From Pseudoalteromonas sp. 3D05 (lineage in GTDB: Bacteria; Pseudomonadota; Gammaproteobacteria; Enterobacterales; Alteromonadaceae), in contig NZ_PDUS01000026.1 of assembly GCF_002723455.1 (NCBI RefSeq), positions 1 through 40,622 of the forward strand: a stretch of DNA of 40,622 nucleotides. The letters are read 5' to 3'. Of this stretch, positions 17,843 to 26,708 are shown piece by piece; position 1 is the first letter of the stretch, and each line of letters opens with the position of its first letter. The notes beneath the pieces were generated by a model. It ran no database searches. It was not told where the DNA came from and saw only the letters and a list, made by a program, of their open reading frames with translations. Both the position numbers and the translations under genes were made by a program.

Positions 17843-18517
17843 ATGATCAGGGTTGAAAACCTTTACCGTACTTACGGTGCCGGTGAAACAAAAGTGATGG
17901 CATTAAAAAATGTCTCATTACACATCAAGGAAGGTGAGTTTGTTGCTGTTATGGGCGCGTCCGGCTCAGGTAAATCCACCCTAATGAATATTTTAGGCTG
18001 CTTAGATACTCCTTCATCTGGTAACTACCTACTTTCTGGGGAAAGTATAAAAGAAATTGATGATATAAGTCTTTCATCAATTCGTAACAAAAAAATTGGG
18101 TTCATTTTTCAAACCTTTCATTTGCTAACCCGTTTAAGCGCACAAGACAACGTTTCTCTTCCACTTCGTTATACTGACATACCCAAACATCAAGCCAACG
18201 AGAGAGCCATGGCCATGTTAGACAAAGTGGGTCTTGAGACACGAGCACATCATAAGCCTTTTGAAATGTCCGGTGGTCAACGCCAGCGCGTTGCCATAGC
18301 AAGAGCGCTTATAAACGAGCCTAACGTCATATTTGCCGATGAGCCCACAGGAAACCTCGATAGCAAAACATCACATGAAATTATGGAATTACTCTGTACG
18401 CTTCATCAACAAGGCCATACCTTAGTCATGGTTACGCACGAAGAAGATATTGCAGCTTACGCAAAGCGTATTATCAGGATGAAAGACGGCGTCGTTATTG
18501 AGGACAGCGGATGTTAA
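17843..18517 (+). CDS. ABC transporter ATPase (MacB/LolD type)
   Basis: A 224-residue ATP-binding subunit. Walker A GASGSGKST lies at 38-46, Q-loop Gln90, signature MSGGQRQRVAIARAL from 142, Walker B VIFADEPT at 162-169 and H-loop His199. The length and the LLTRLSAQDNVSLPL helical region are typical of MacB/LolD-type ATPases that work with FtsX-like permeases and move substrates outward or through the periplasm by mechanotransmission. It is the first gene of a five-gene operon and overlaps the next by 7 bases. The permease it powers is the last gene, four genes downstream. The ATG has no clear ribosome-binding site. Confidence 0.94.
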   Translation: MIRVENLYRTYGAGETKVMALKNVSLHIKEGEFVAVMGASGSGKSTLMNILGCLDTPSSGNYLLSGESIKEIDDISLSSIRNKKIGFIFQTFHLLTRLSAQDNVSLPLRYTDIPKHQANERAMAMLDKVGLETRAHHKPFEMSGGQRQRVAIARALINEPNVIFADEPTGNLDSKTSHEIMELLCTLHQQGHTLVMVTHEEDIAAYAKRIIRMKDGVVIEDSGC

Positions 18518-19479
18518 TTAAACAATACATTAAAACCAGTTTAGTATTCTTGCTGTGCTGCGTTACATATTCAACCCTTGCACAGCCTCTGCTATTAAGT
18601 GGTGAGTTAAAAGCAAGTGAACAACAAACTTTTTATGCTCCTAAATCTGATAACTGGCGAGTACAAGTTCAGTGGATGATGGAAGAAGGAGACATTGCTC
18701 AACAAGGTGAAATTGTCGTTGTATTCGACAGTGGCTCTATCGCGACCAACATTGAACAAGATGAAGTAAGCTTGGAAGCGGCAAAAGAAGAGTTAGTCCG
18801 TATAACCACCAGCAATGAAGAAAAGCAAATTGAAGCTGAGTTTAACTATAAACGCACTGAACTATTAGTTCAACGAGCGCGCATTGATGCTGCCATTCCG
18901 CAAGATAACCTGAGCACATATGATTATCAAAAAAATCAACTTGAATTAGAAAAAGCATTAATTAATCGACAAAAATCATCTGAAGAACTTATTCAAGTCA
19001 AAACTGAAAACATCGTCGCACATAACAAGCAACAGCTTATCATTGAGCAGCTAAAAACCGACCTGCAGTACAATAAAACTCAACTAGAAAGTATGACTAT
19101 TTCAGCACTGCGCACAGGGCCTGTGCTCTATGCTAATCACCCATGGAACGGTGAAAAAGCGTTTGTAGGAATGACTGCGCAACCGGGTTGGCAAATTGCT
19201 GAAATTCCTGCCATGAGCGAGCTGTATATTGAAGCTTGGATCCACGAAATTGATTATAAAGACCTTAAAGTCGGGCAACAGGCTGACCTTCTCTTTGATG
19301 CTTATTTGAAACACCCATTACAGGCCACACTTACTGAAATATCCACTCAACCAGAAGAGCGCTTACAATGGGGTAAAGATGCCTATTTTAGAGCACGTTT
19401 TAACTTTACCGCACCAGGTTTAAATCTGTTACCTGGCATGAGTGCAAAATTAACAATGGGAGCTACTGGGCATGAATAA
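18511..19479 (+). CDS. Periplasmic adaptor (HlyD-like), first of three, soluble form
   Basis: This 322-residue adaptor has a cleavable signal peptide (start MLIKQYIKTSLVFLLCC, likely cut after STLA) and no lipobox, unlike its two neighbours. It shows the split lipoyl arrangement of membrane-fusion proteins: a half-motif near 45-75 (VQWMMEEGDIAQQGEIVVVFD), an alpha hairpin coiled coil (about 80-195), the second lipoyl half (NHPWNGEKAFVGM, about 209-221) and beta-barrel sequence ending LLPGMSAKL. It overlaps the ATPase gene by 7 bases and the next adaptor by 8, so translation is coupled. Shared motifs, especially a GEK sequence followed by conserved glycines, show that all three adaptors are paralogues. 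It probably forms part of a mixed adaptor ring. Confidence 0.85.
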   Translation: MLIKQYIKTSLVFLLCCVTYSTLAQPLLLSGELKASEQQTFYAPKSDNWRVQVQWMMEEGDIAQQGEIVVVFDSGSIATNIEQDEVSLEAAKEELVRITTSNEEKQIEAEFNYKRTELLVQRARIDAAIPQDNLSTYDYQKNQLELEKALINRQKSSEELIQVKTENIVAHNKQQLIIEQLKTDLQYNKTQLESMTISALRTGPVLYANHPWNGEKAFVGMTAQPGWQIAEIPAMSELYIEAWIHEIDYKDLKVGQQADLLFDAYLKHPLQATLTEISTQPEERLQWGKDAYFRARFNFTAPGLNLLPGMSAKLTMGATGHE

Positions 19480-20644
19480 ACAGGCCAATTATTTTAAACC
19501 GCTACTCATTGTGACCGCGCTATTTCTATCAGCCTGTAGTGAACCCGACAACCAGCACTTTAATGTAAAAAGCAACGATGTTGTGCTCACTGTAAAAGCT
19601 AATGGAGAATTAGAGTCATCTTCAAGTGCAATGATTGCCCCGCCCTCTGTGGCTCGTATGTGGCAATATCAAATAAAAACCATGCAACCAGAAAACAGCC
19701 ATGTGAAAAAAGGCCAAGTAGTTATCTCATTCGATGATAAACCTGTTAGAGACAGGCTAATCGACAAGCAAGGCAAACTGGAAAGAGCAAAAAAACAACT
19801 CGAAAATGCGCAAAACAAAGAGTTAATAAAAGAACAAGAGCTGGCTCTTAAAGTTGCTGAAATGAAAATGAATTACGATAGAGCTAAGCGCAGAGCCCAA
19901 ATAGTTGATAACTCTCGCTCAGAGGTTGATCGTAAAAAATCTCAGATTGATTTTACCATTGCGGACAATGACCTCACTCTTGCCAAGAGTAAACAAGCGT
20001 ATCAACTACAAAGCAAAAAGCTCAATTTAAAAACTGCAGAAAGTAAGGTTGCGCGCCTTCAAAGCGAAGTTAACGGTTTCTTAAAGGATATTGAACGACT
20101 TAAAGTCAAGGCGCCTATTGATGGTTTAGTCACTTATAAAACTAATTATGAGGGCGAAAAGTCATCAATTGGCGAAAGCGTCCAGTTTGGTCAACCTGTT
20201 ATTGAACTTGCAGTATTACAAGACATGCAAATTAAAGCGCAAATAGATGAACCTGACAGCGGTAAAATAGCGCCTGGCCAAATTGTAAAAATAACGATTG
20301 ATGGCAGCTCTGAAATCGTTGTCTCAGGTAAAGTTAAACGTTTAGGCCGTGTTTTCACTGAAAAATCGCCTCAAGATAAGCGCCGTATTATTGATGCCAT
20401 AGTGAGCATTGACGATCTTGATACCAGCATTATTCGTCCTGGATTGACTGCACGACTCGAAATAACAACCGCGGAACTTTCGCAGGTACTTAGTATTCCA
20501 TTAGCGAGTATTCGATACGACCAAACAGGCCCTTATGTAACAACTACTGAAAACGATAAACAGTTTATTACGATAAGTCATTTTTCAGATAATATTGCTG
20601 TCGTTACAAGCGGTTTAAAAGTCGGTGATGAGGTGAAATTATGA
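19472..20644 (+). CDS. Periplasmic adaptor lipoprotein (HlyD-like), second of three
   Basis: A 390-residue lipoprotein adaptor with the lipobox LSAC at Cys22, followed by Ser and Glu. Domains in order are a lipoyl half (about 55-90: VKKGQVVISFDDK), a long alpha-hairpin (about 95-205, rich in K, Q, E and A), the second lipoyl half (KAPIDGLVTYKTNYEGEKSS), a beta barrel (MQIKAQIDEPDSGKIAPGQ) and a membrane-proximal region to the end. It resembles MacA-type efflux adaptors. The first residue after the lipid-bearing cysteine is not Asp, so the simple E. coli rule would send it to the outer membrane, unusual for such adaptors. It overlaps its neighbours by 8 and 4 bases. Confidence 0.88.
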   Translation: MNKQANYFKPLLIVTALFLSACSEPDNQHFNVKSNDVVLTVKANGELESSSSAMIAPPSVARMWQYQIKTMQPENSHVKKGQVVISFDDKPVRDRLIDKQGKLERAKKQLENAQNKELIKEQELALKVAEMKMNYDRAKRRAQIVDNSRSEVDRKKSQIDFTIADNDLTLAKSKQAYQLQSKKLNLKTAESKVARLQSEVNGFLKDIERLKVKAPIDGLVTYKTNYEGEKSSIGESVQFGQPVIELAVLQDMQIKAQIDEPDSGKIAPGQIVKITIDGSSEIVVSGKVKRLGRVFTEKSPQDKRRIIDAIVSIDDLDTSIIRPGLTARLEITTAELSQVLSIPLASIRYDQTGPYVTTTENDKQFITISHFSDNIAVVTSGLKVGDEVKL

Positions 20645-21840
20645 AGATATATTTTACATTAGTTGTTTTTTCATCAGTATTGTTAATTGCAGGATGTTCA
20701 AAAGAAAATATCGCATCAAGCGCATTGACTTACACGGTTGAGCGACAAGAGTTTTTAACCGAAGTACAAGCTAAGGGTCACCTGATTGCGGCAAATGAGA
20801 CCATTATTAGTACGCCAGCGTCATCAAAAGGACCACAAACAATAGCTTGGCTCATGCCTGAATACAGCCAAGTTAAAAAAGGGGATGTTATTGCCCGTTT
20901 TGACGGCGAGTTAATGCGCCGCCAAAGCCAAAAGCACAACAATAAAGCGGCTCAAACAGCACAAGATTTAACGCAAAAATCAGGGGCTATTGGTAAAGAT
21001 AGAGCCATCCTAAATCACGATATTGTAATGGTAAATCAAGAAAAGCAATTTGCTGAAGATTATTCTATAGAAGATGAGCGCATTCGTTCAAAACTAGATA
21101 TCTTAGAAACCCAACAAAACGTTGAATTTTTAAATGCTAAACACGATTATTTCGAATGGCAAACTAAGCGGTTTGAGCAAAGTGCTGCGGGGGAGATCAT
21201 GCTATTAAAAATGCAGGAAGATCAATACACGCAAAAATTAGCCATGCTTAATACTAACCTGTCTCAACTTGAAATCATTGCCCCCCATGATGGACTGTTA
21301 ACCCACAATACTAATTGGCGTGGTGAAAAGCCTCGTGCTGGCGAGACTTTATGGCCGGGTCAAAAAATTGCAGCCCTACCTGATATCAGCCAGATGCAAT
21401 TAAAGCTGTATGTTCCTGAGCGAGAAGCAATCGATTTAGCGCCAGGACAATCACTGCAATTTCAACTGATTGCTTTGCCTGAAAAGCAATTTAACGGCGA
21501 GGTCATTAACGTCTCCCCTTTTCCTAAGTCAATAAAGCGCGGCGATCCACAAAAATATTACGAACTAAAGGCTAGCATTACAAAGCAGACGCCTATTTTG
21601 CGCCCAGGCTTAAAGCTTGATGCCCGTATTCTCGTTACTCCGCGGAGTGAACGCTTGGTTGTACCTAAGCAAAGTGTATTTACTGAACAAAATGCACATT
21701 ATGTCTACCTTGAACAATCTGGAGAGTTTGTAAAAACAACGGTTAAGTTGGGTAAACATAACTTAAGTCATGTTGAAATACTAGATGGTTTAACAAGCAA
21801 AGATGTTATTTCACTGATAGATATAAAGGACATCCAATGA
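20641..21840 (+). CDS. Periplasmic adaptor lipoprotein (HlyD-like), third of three
   Basis: A 399-residue lipoprotein adaptor with lipobox IAGC at Cys19, then Ser and Lys. The first lipoyl half (EYSQVKKGDVIARFDGE), a coiled hairpin (about 95-210), a second lipoyl half (APHDGLLTHNTNWRGEKPR) and a beta barrel (LKLYVPEREAIDLAPGQ) are visible, with a C-terminal region reading LRPGLKLDARILV and then VPKQSVF. It shares the N-W/Y-x-GEK motif and flanking glycines with the other two adaptors but is clearly divergent from them. Its ATG overlaps the previous stop by 4 bases, and its own stop overlaps the permease start by 4. No outer-membrane factor gene lies nearby. Confidence 0.88.
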   Translation: MKIYFTLVVFSSVLLIAGCSKENIASSALTYTVERQEFLTEVQAKGHLIAANETIISTPASSKGPQTIAWLMPEYSQVKKGDVIARFDGELMRRQSQKHNNKAAQTAQDLTQKSGAIGKDRAILNHDIVMVNQEKQFAEDYSIEDERIRSKLDILETQQNVEFLNAKHDYFEWQTKRFEQSAAGEIMLLKMQEDQYTQKLAMLNTNLSQLEIIAPHDGLLTHNTNWRGEKPRAGETLWPGQKIAALPDISQMQLKLYVPEREAIDLAPGQSLQFQLIALPEKQFNGEVINVSPFPKSIKRGDPQKYYELKASITKQTPILRPGLKLDARILVTPRSERLVVPKQSVFTEQNAHYVYLEQSGEFVKTTVKLGKHNLSHVEILDGLTSKDVISLIDIKDIQ

Positions 21841-23072
21841 AGTATCTCAGTTTATTTATCGACACAACCATGGAGCTTGCACAGCATAAATTACGCACGC
21901 TGTTAACCTTGTTAGGAATGATCTTTGGTGTTGGGGCCGTTATAGCTATGCTGAATATTGGTGAAGGCGCTGAACGAGAAGCAATGAAAATGATTGACTC
22001 CATGGGCTTATATAACTTAATTGTAAATACCAAGGAATTTAATGAAGAAGAGTTAAAGGAGCAACGTAAGCATTCGGCAGGTTTGAGCTTGCGAGACGCA
22101 CAAGTTGCCCATGAGTCACTCCCATTTATAACCGATTTTGCATCACAAAAGAATGTTAAAACTTACCATATATTTAGTCAGTACACTGACAGCGATAGCC
22201 GAGCTATTGGGGTCAGTGCAAATTATTTTGCGTTGTCTCATTTTGAGCTATTTCAAGGTCGTTCGCTAAATCAAGCCGACAATAAGCACTTCGCACAAGT
22301 TGCATTACTTGGCGCAAACACGGCTAAACAGCTTTTTCCACTTGGCGATGCACTTGGTCAACAAATAAAGATTAATCACCTGTGGTTCGAAGTTGTAGGG
22401 ATTTTGCAGGCGCCATATTTGAAAAAGAAAGAATTCCAAGGCATTAAATTGGGCAGTGAACAAAACCAAGTATTTATCCCATTAAGCACCGCATTACACC
22501 GCTTTGAAAATGGCTTACTTGAAAGCGAATTAAGCAGTTTGAAATTTGCAATTGATAAGTCTGTAGATCCAATAGTCGCGGCTCAAGCACTTAATCACTT
22601 ACTCAAAAACCGCCACAGTGATATTGATGATTATGAATTAGTGATACCCGCAGCATTACTTGCACAACAAAAACAAACTCAACAAATTTTTAATATTGTG
22701 ATGTCGTGTGTAGCTGGCATCTCTTTATTAGTTGGCGGTATTGGGATCATGAACATTATGTTAGCAACCGTTCTAGAGCGCACCAAAGAAATTGGTCTGC
22801 TTCGTGCTGTTGGTGCCACGCAAAAAGATATTCGAATACAATTTATTGCCGAGAGCTTTACCATTTCTATCTTCGGGGGCTTACTCGGCGTTGTATTTGG
22901 GATTGCTTTATCTGAGATTATTTCTATTTATTCGCAATGGGCTGTATCGTGGTCTATAACTGCCATTTTATTATCATTTAGTATTTGCGCGCTAGTAGGC
23001 TTAACTTTCGGTGTTTATCCTGCAATTAAGGCTTCACAGCTTGATCCCATTGAGGCATTGCAAAGTGATTGA
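21837..23072 (+). CDS. MacB-like ABC transporter permease (FtsX family)
   Basis: A 411-residue permease with the FtsX/MacB layout: an N-terminal helix (about 17-42, LLTLLGMIFGVGAVIAML), a large periplasmic domain (about 45-275) and three C-terminal helices (about 282-306, 332-356 and 368-394). The segment after helix 2 reads ATVLERTKEIGLLRAVGAT, the cytoplasmic coupling motif of the family, and the C-terminus ends KASQLDPIEALQ. It is half of a MacB without the fused ATPase, which is supplied by the first operon gene. Such transporters act on peptides, lipoproteins or small hydrophobic compounds from the periplasmic side. The substrate is unknown. This is the last gene of the operon. Confidence 0.93.
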   Translation: MKYLSLFIDTTMELAQHKLRTLLTLLGMIFGVGAVIAMLNIGEGAEREAMKMIDSMGLYNLIVNTKEFNEEELKEQRKHSAGLSLRDAQVAHESLPFITDFASQKNVKTYHIFSQYTDSDSRAIGVSANYFALSHFELFQGRSLNQADNKHFAQVALLGANTAKQLFPLGDALGQQIKINHLWFEVVGILQAPYLKKKEFQGIKLGSEQNQVFIPLSTALHRFENGLLESELSSLKFAIDKSVDPIVAAQALNHLLKNRHSDIDDYELVIPAALLAQQKQTQQIFNIVMSCVAGISLLVGGIGIMNIMLATVLERTKEIGLLRAVGATQKDIRIQFIAESFTISIFGGLLGVVFGIALSEIISIYSQWAVSWSITAILLSFSICALVGLTFGVYPAIKASQLDPIEALQSD

Positions 23073-23224
23073 TAGTTACTTTAAAAAGATACCTAAATAA
23101 CCTAAACGCTAAAGACGAATAAACACATTTGTTATTTAATATCAGCACATAGCAGTACATTTCTTAACCAGGCTTTAGGTTGTATACGCTCGCAGAGAAT
23201 ATGAAATAGTAGAGGCCGGACATA

Positions 23225-23650
23225 ATGAACTACCAAATAAGCTGTAATCAATCACGTTTAAATATTGATCTCATACATGCGTTCATTTGTGGCACGTATT
23301 GGGCGAAAGGGATTCCCATTGAGATTATGCGTAAGGCTATACAAAATTCTTTGTGTTTTGGCGTGTATCATGAGCAAGATGGGCAAGTTGGTTTTGCCAG
23401 AGTCATCTCAGATTGCGCAACTTTTGGCTATTTAGCAGACGTATTCATTCTAAAAGAACACCGAGGCAAAGGTTTAAGCAAAATATTACTAACGGAAATT
23501 ATGGCTCACCCTGATCTACAAAACCTACGTCGCTTTTGTTTAGCGACAGCGGATGCCCATACATTGTATCAGCAGTTTGGTTTTACACCTTTAACTGCCC
23601 CTGAAACAATGATGGAAATTCGTGTCGCAGATGTATACCAGCAACTCTAA
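23225..23650 (+). CDS. GNAT-family N-acetyltransferase
   Basis: A 141-residue acetyltransferase of the GNAT fold. The acetyl-CoA binding motif A is EHRGKGLSKILLTEI (about 79-93), preceded by the strand FGYLADVFIL and followed by CLATADAHTLYQQFGF, the motif B region. Relatives are often annotated simply as GNAT or ElaA-like acetyltransferases with unknown small-molecule or protein substrates. GAGG lies about nine bases before the ATG. It follows the ABC operon after 152 bases with no link evident, and converges with a chemoreceptor gene eight bases beyond its stop. Confidence 0.9.
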   Translation: MNYQISCNQSRLNIDLIHAFICGTYWAKGIPIEIMRKAIQNSLCFGVYHEQDGQVGFARVISDCATFGYLADVFILKEHRGKGLSKILLTEIMAHPDLQNLRRFCLATADAHTLYQQFGFTPLTAPETMMEIRVADVYQQL

Positions 23651-23658
23651 TCAGTAAA

Positions 23659-25284
23659 TCAGATCTTAAACGCTCCTACTTGCTCTTGTAGTCTTGATGC
23701 AAGTTCAGCAAGTTCTTGTGAAGCTTGAGCATTTTGCTGTGAGCTCTCACTTACCGACGTAATACTTGAACTAAATTCATTGATATTGCTACTTAATTCA
23801 TTTGCGACTAATTGCTGTTCTTGGGTTGCAGTTGATACCTGCGTGTTCATATCAGATATTTCAGTAACTTCATGATTAATCTCACTTAACACTTGAGACG
23901 AGTACTGAGCATGATCAACACTTTCTTTTGCACTACTTTCAGCATTTTCCATTGCACCAACTGCTTGTTGCGCCATGGTTTGCAATTTAGTGATCATTTC
24001 ATTGATACTGGCTGTCGCTTTTTGGGTATTGTGGGCGAGCTGCCTGACTTCATCTGCTACAACAGCAAAACCGCGGCCAGAGTCACCAGCTCGTGCAGCT
24101 TCTATCGCCGCATTCAGAGCAAGCAAGTTAGTTTGCTCAGCAACCCCTTGAATCATCATTACTACTTGGTTTATCTCATTTGTTTGGGCGTTTAAATCCG
24201 TTATTAACACGGTATTTTGATTGACCAATGCAGACAAGGTATTAATCGACTCAATATTATCTGCTACGGCTTGCTGCCCTTGTTGCGCTTTTGTGTCGGC
24301 ATTGGCTGCTTTCTCTGATGTAGCACAGGCATTGTGCGCAACTTGCTCTATGGCGCTGCTCATTTGGGTAATTGCTGTTGCAATCATAGCTGACTGCTGC
24401 TCTTGCTCAGTTGCTGTGCTGGCAACTTGTATACTTATAGAGTTCATTTGTTCAGCAGCCGATGAAAGCGTTAAAGTCGCCCCTGCCATATCGGTTACTA
24501 GCGTATGAATTCGCGATAGCATAGCATTAAAATTCTGTGCAGTATCTGCTATCTCATCGCTTCCTTTTACCTCTGCTCGAAGCGTCAAATCGGCGCCACT
24601 CGCTATTTGAGTAATAGTTTGACGCAAACACATTACAGGGTTTTGTATTGACCGATAAATAAAATAAGCCACAACTAATAAAAGTAAAATGAGTATTACA
24701 ATGGCTGCTATCATGGCGAATCTAATTAGTTGATAGTTCTCATCTGCTTGTTGTTTAAAGCTATTTGCCTCTTTAAGCTGTAAATCTATTAAATCTTGGT
24801 AACTGCTGCTGAGGGGATCAAAAAGCGCATAAAGATCTGCAACGAATTGCTTTTGCGATAATGACGAAAATTCGCCGTTGTTAATCGCCTCTAACAAAGC
24901 ACTTATATGGCCTTGTACTGGTAAAAGTTTATTTTCGACACTAGACACAAGCCGCAATTCTTCACTTGTCAGCGTTGTTTGTAAGTAGGCTTGCCATTGT
25001 TGCTCTGCTGTACTTTTAGCGTCGTTTACTGCAGATATAAGCGAAGTACGCTCAATAGTCCCTGCACGGTATTTATGCAACAAATCAACAATATTTACAG
25101 CATAATTATCTGATACCGATTTTATCTGTTTAAGCGGAACAATACGGTCATCATATAAACTATCAATCCCTGATACTAATCGCCCCATGGTGCTTATTGA
25201 ATAAATAGACACAATGGAAAATACTATTAAAGGCAGTAATGCTAATACAGCCAGGCGAGTACGAACTGAATAGTTATTTAACAT
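23659..25284 (-). CDS. Methyl-accepting chemotaxis protein, four-helix-bundle sensor
   Basis: A 541-residue chemoreceptor of classical topology: a membrane helix at about 10-30, a periplasmic four-helix-bundle domain (about 32-185, starting GRLVSGIDSLYDDRIVPLK), a second helix (about 190-212), HAMP (about 213-265) and the signalling domain, whose tip reads EQTNLLALNAAIEAARAGDS. It ends VGAFKI without a CheR pentapeptide. The four-helix sensors of this type bind small organic acids, amino acids or similar ligands, but the ligand cannot be predicted. It is monocistronic, convergent with the GNAT gene. Confidence 0.94.
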   Translation of the reverse strand: MLNNYSVRTRLAVLALLPLIVFSIVSIYSISTMGRLVSGIDSLYDDRIVPLKQIKSVSDNYAVNIVDLLHKYRAGTIERTSLISAVNDAKSTAEQQWQAYLQTTLTSEELRLVSSVENKLLPVQGHISALLEAINNGEFSSLSQKQFVADLYALFDPLSSSYQDLIDLQLKEANSFKQQADENYQLIRFAMIAAIVILILLLLVVAYFIYRSIQNPVMCLRQTITQIASGADLTLRAEVKGSDEIADTAQNFNAMLSRIHTLVTDMAGATLTLSSAAEQMNSISIQVASTATEQEQQSAMIATAITQMSSAIEQVAHNACATSEKAANADTKAQQGQQAVADNIESINTLSALVNQNTVLITDLNAQTNEINQVVMMIQGVAEQTNLLALNAAIEAARAGDSGRGFAVVADEVRQLAHNTQKATASINEMITKLQTMAQQAVGAMENAESSAKESVDHAQYSSQVLSEINHEVTEISDMNTQVSTATQEQQLVANELSSNINEFSSSITSVSESSQQNAQASQELAELASRLQEQVGAFKI

Positions 25285-25421
25285 CTCTATCTCGCAATAC
25301 TTAATTGATAAGCTTAGTATAATAGCAATTCTTAGTTTGCGTTATTTTTTATGCAATAAATTACACCTGTTAGGCTAAAGTGGTTATAGTTAATGTATTT
25401 AAACAAGGTAGGTATAGCATT

Positions 25422-26228
25422 ATGCGCTTGCGTTCATTCACAAAGTTTGTTGGTTTTGTATTGCTATGTCATGTGTTTAGTTTGTGTGCGCAAGAAAACG
25501 TGATTAACCTTCACTTAGCAACGCCGAGTGATATCAATTCGCCAAAAAATGATTACATGCATGCATTGCTGCGTGCAAGCCTGAAAAAAGAAAACTTTGA
25601 GGTTAAATTTACTTACTCAACCATCCCGATGAATCGTAAACGAGCCATTGAAGAGCTAAGCCACGAAGGCAGCATTAATTTAGCCTGGTTTTCTATGTCT
25701 AAAAGCGCACATTCAAACCTTGTTCACACCACACTCCCGCTGTACAAAGGCCTTCATGGAAAGCGATTGCTAATGATCAATCAGTCGCAACAACACCGCT
25801 TTGCAAATATCAATTCACTCGATGAGCTAAAACCACTCGTCGCTTTGCAAAAGCATACTTGGTCTGATTACGATGTCTTAATAAGGAATGGCCTAACAGT
25901 GAATGGCGAACATGACTATGATGTAATGCTTAAGTTATTAGCCACAGGATTGGCTGATTACTTTCCTCGTTCAGTCTCAGCAATTGCAACTGAAATAGCA
26001 AAACAACCTTACAAGCAGCTTGTGATAGAACCTACAATAATGTTGCAATACGATAATTTCTATCACTTCTATGCCCATAAAAAAGACCAGTTGCTCGTAA
26101 CAAGACTACAAAGTGGTTTATTAAAACTGCAACAAAGCGGTGAGTTCGACGAACTCTATCAACGTTATATTAACCGCTCATACAGTGCTTTGAACTTACC
26201 TTCTAGAAAGGTATTTAACTTAAAATAA
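25422..26228 (+). CDS. Periplasmic solute-binding-like protein (family 3 type)
   Basis: A 268-residue exported protein. It has a signal peptide (MRLRSFTKFVGFVLLC, cut near LCAQ) followed by a fold that looks like an extracellular solute-binding protein of family 3: a strand INLHLATPSDINSP, YMHALLRASLKKENF, INLAWFSMSKSAHSN, a hinge segment and a C-terminal helix LQSGLLKLQQSGEFDELYQRY. I use the ATG at 25422 instead of one 42 bases upstream, because the upstream extension would precede the signal peptide and AGG-containing sequence lies before 25422. No transporter genes are adjacent, so it may act as an orphan sensor or scavenging protein, as many such proteins in Alteromonadales appear to. 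The ligand is unknown. Confidence 0.8.
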   Translation: MRLRSFTKFVGFVLLCHVFSLCAQENVINLHLATPSDINSPKNDYMHALLRASLKKENFEVKFTYSTIPMNRKRAIEELSHEGSINLAWFSMSKSAHSNLVHTTLPLYKGLHGKRLLMINQSQQHRFANINSLDELKPLVALQKHTWSDYDVLIRNGLTVNGEHDYDVMLKLLATGLADYFPRSVSAIATEIAKQPYKQLVIEPTIMLQYDNFYHFYAHKKDQLLVTRLQSGLLKLQQSGEFDELYQRYINRSYSALNLPSRKVFNLK

Positions 26229-26238
26229 GGCAATTACG

Positions 26239-26706
26239 ATGGCTCTTTTAATTCGTCTACTCAGCTACATCATTGTGTTTGGAATTGGTTTTGCAGCAGG
26301 CATGTATGCCTTGCCAATTCTCACAGCACCCGCATCACCCAGTAAACTAGAGCTTGTCAATCATGCGCAAAAAGCGATGTATACAGGAGAGTTTAAGGCC
26401 GAATTACCGGGCTCTGATTTTCTGCATTTCGCACAAGGTCAGGTAAAATTAAGCAATAGCCACATTTCGTTTGAAGGGGAAATTAGCCCTGGCCCAGACT
26501 ATCAAATTTATTTGGCTGATCGCTTTGTAGACAATGAAACTGAGTTCCTTGCATTTAAAGGAACATTCACAAGAGTGGCAAGCATCAAAACGTTCAACAG
26601 CTTTATAGTCAAGATACCGCAAGACATTAATATTGCAGATTTTAATACAGTAATCATTTGGTGCGAAAGCTTTGACGAATTTATTAGTGCAGCCAAATAC
26701 CAATAA
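26239..26706 (+). CDS. DM13-domain membrane-anchored protein
   Basis: A 155-residue protein with an N-terminal membrane helix (about 6-28) and one DM13 domain (about 45-155). Typical DM13 features are GEISPGPDYQIYLAD, the closing strand with IIWCESF and the following FISAAKY. DM13 domains occur in animal and bacterial proteins and have been proposed to act in redox or electron transfer through the conserved cysteine, which is present here. AAGG precedes the ATG. It lies ten bases after the binding-protein gene on the same strand and is probably co-transcribed. It ends two bases from the convergent GFA gene. Confidence 0.85.
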   Translation: MALLIRLLSYIIVFGIGFAAGMYALPILTAPASPSKLELVNHAQKAMYTGEFKAELPGSDFLHFAQGQVKLSNSHISFEGEISPGPDYQIYLADRFVDNETEFLAFKGTFTRVASIKTFNSFIVKIPQDINIADFNTVIIWCESFDEFISAAKYQ

Positions 26707-26708
26707 AC

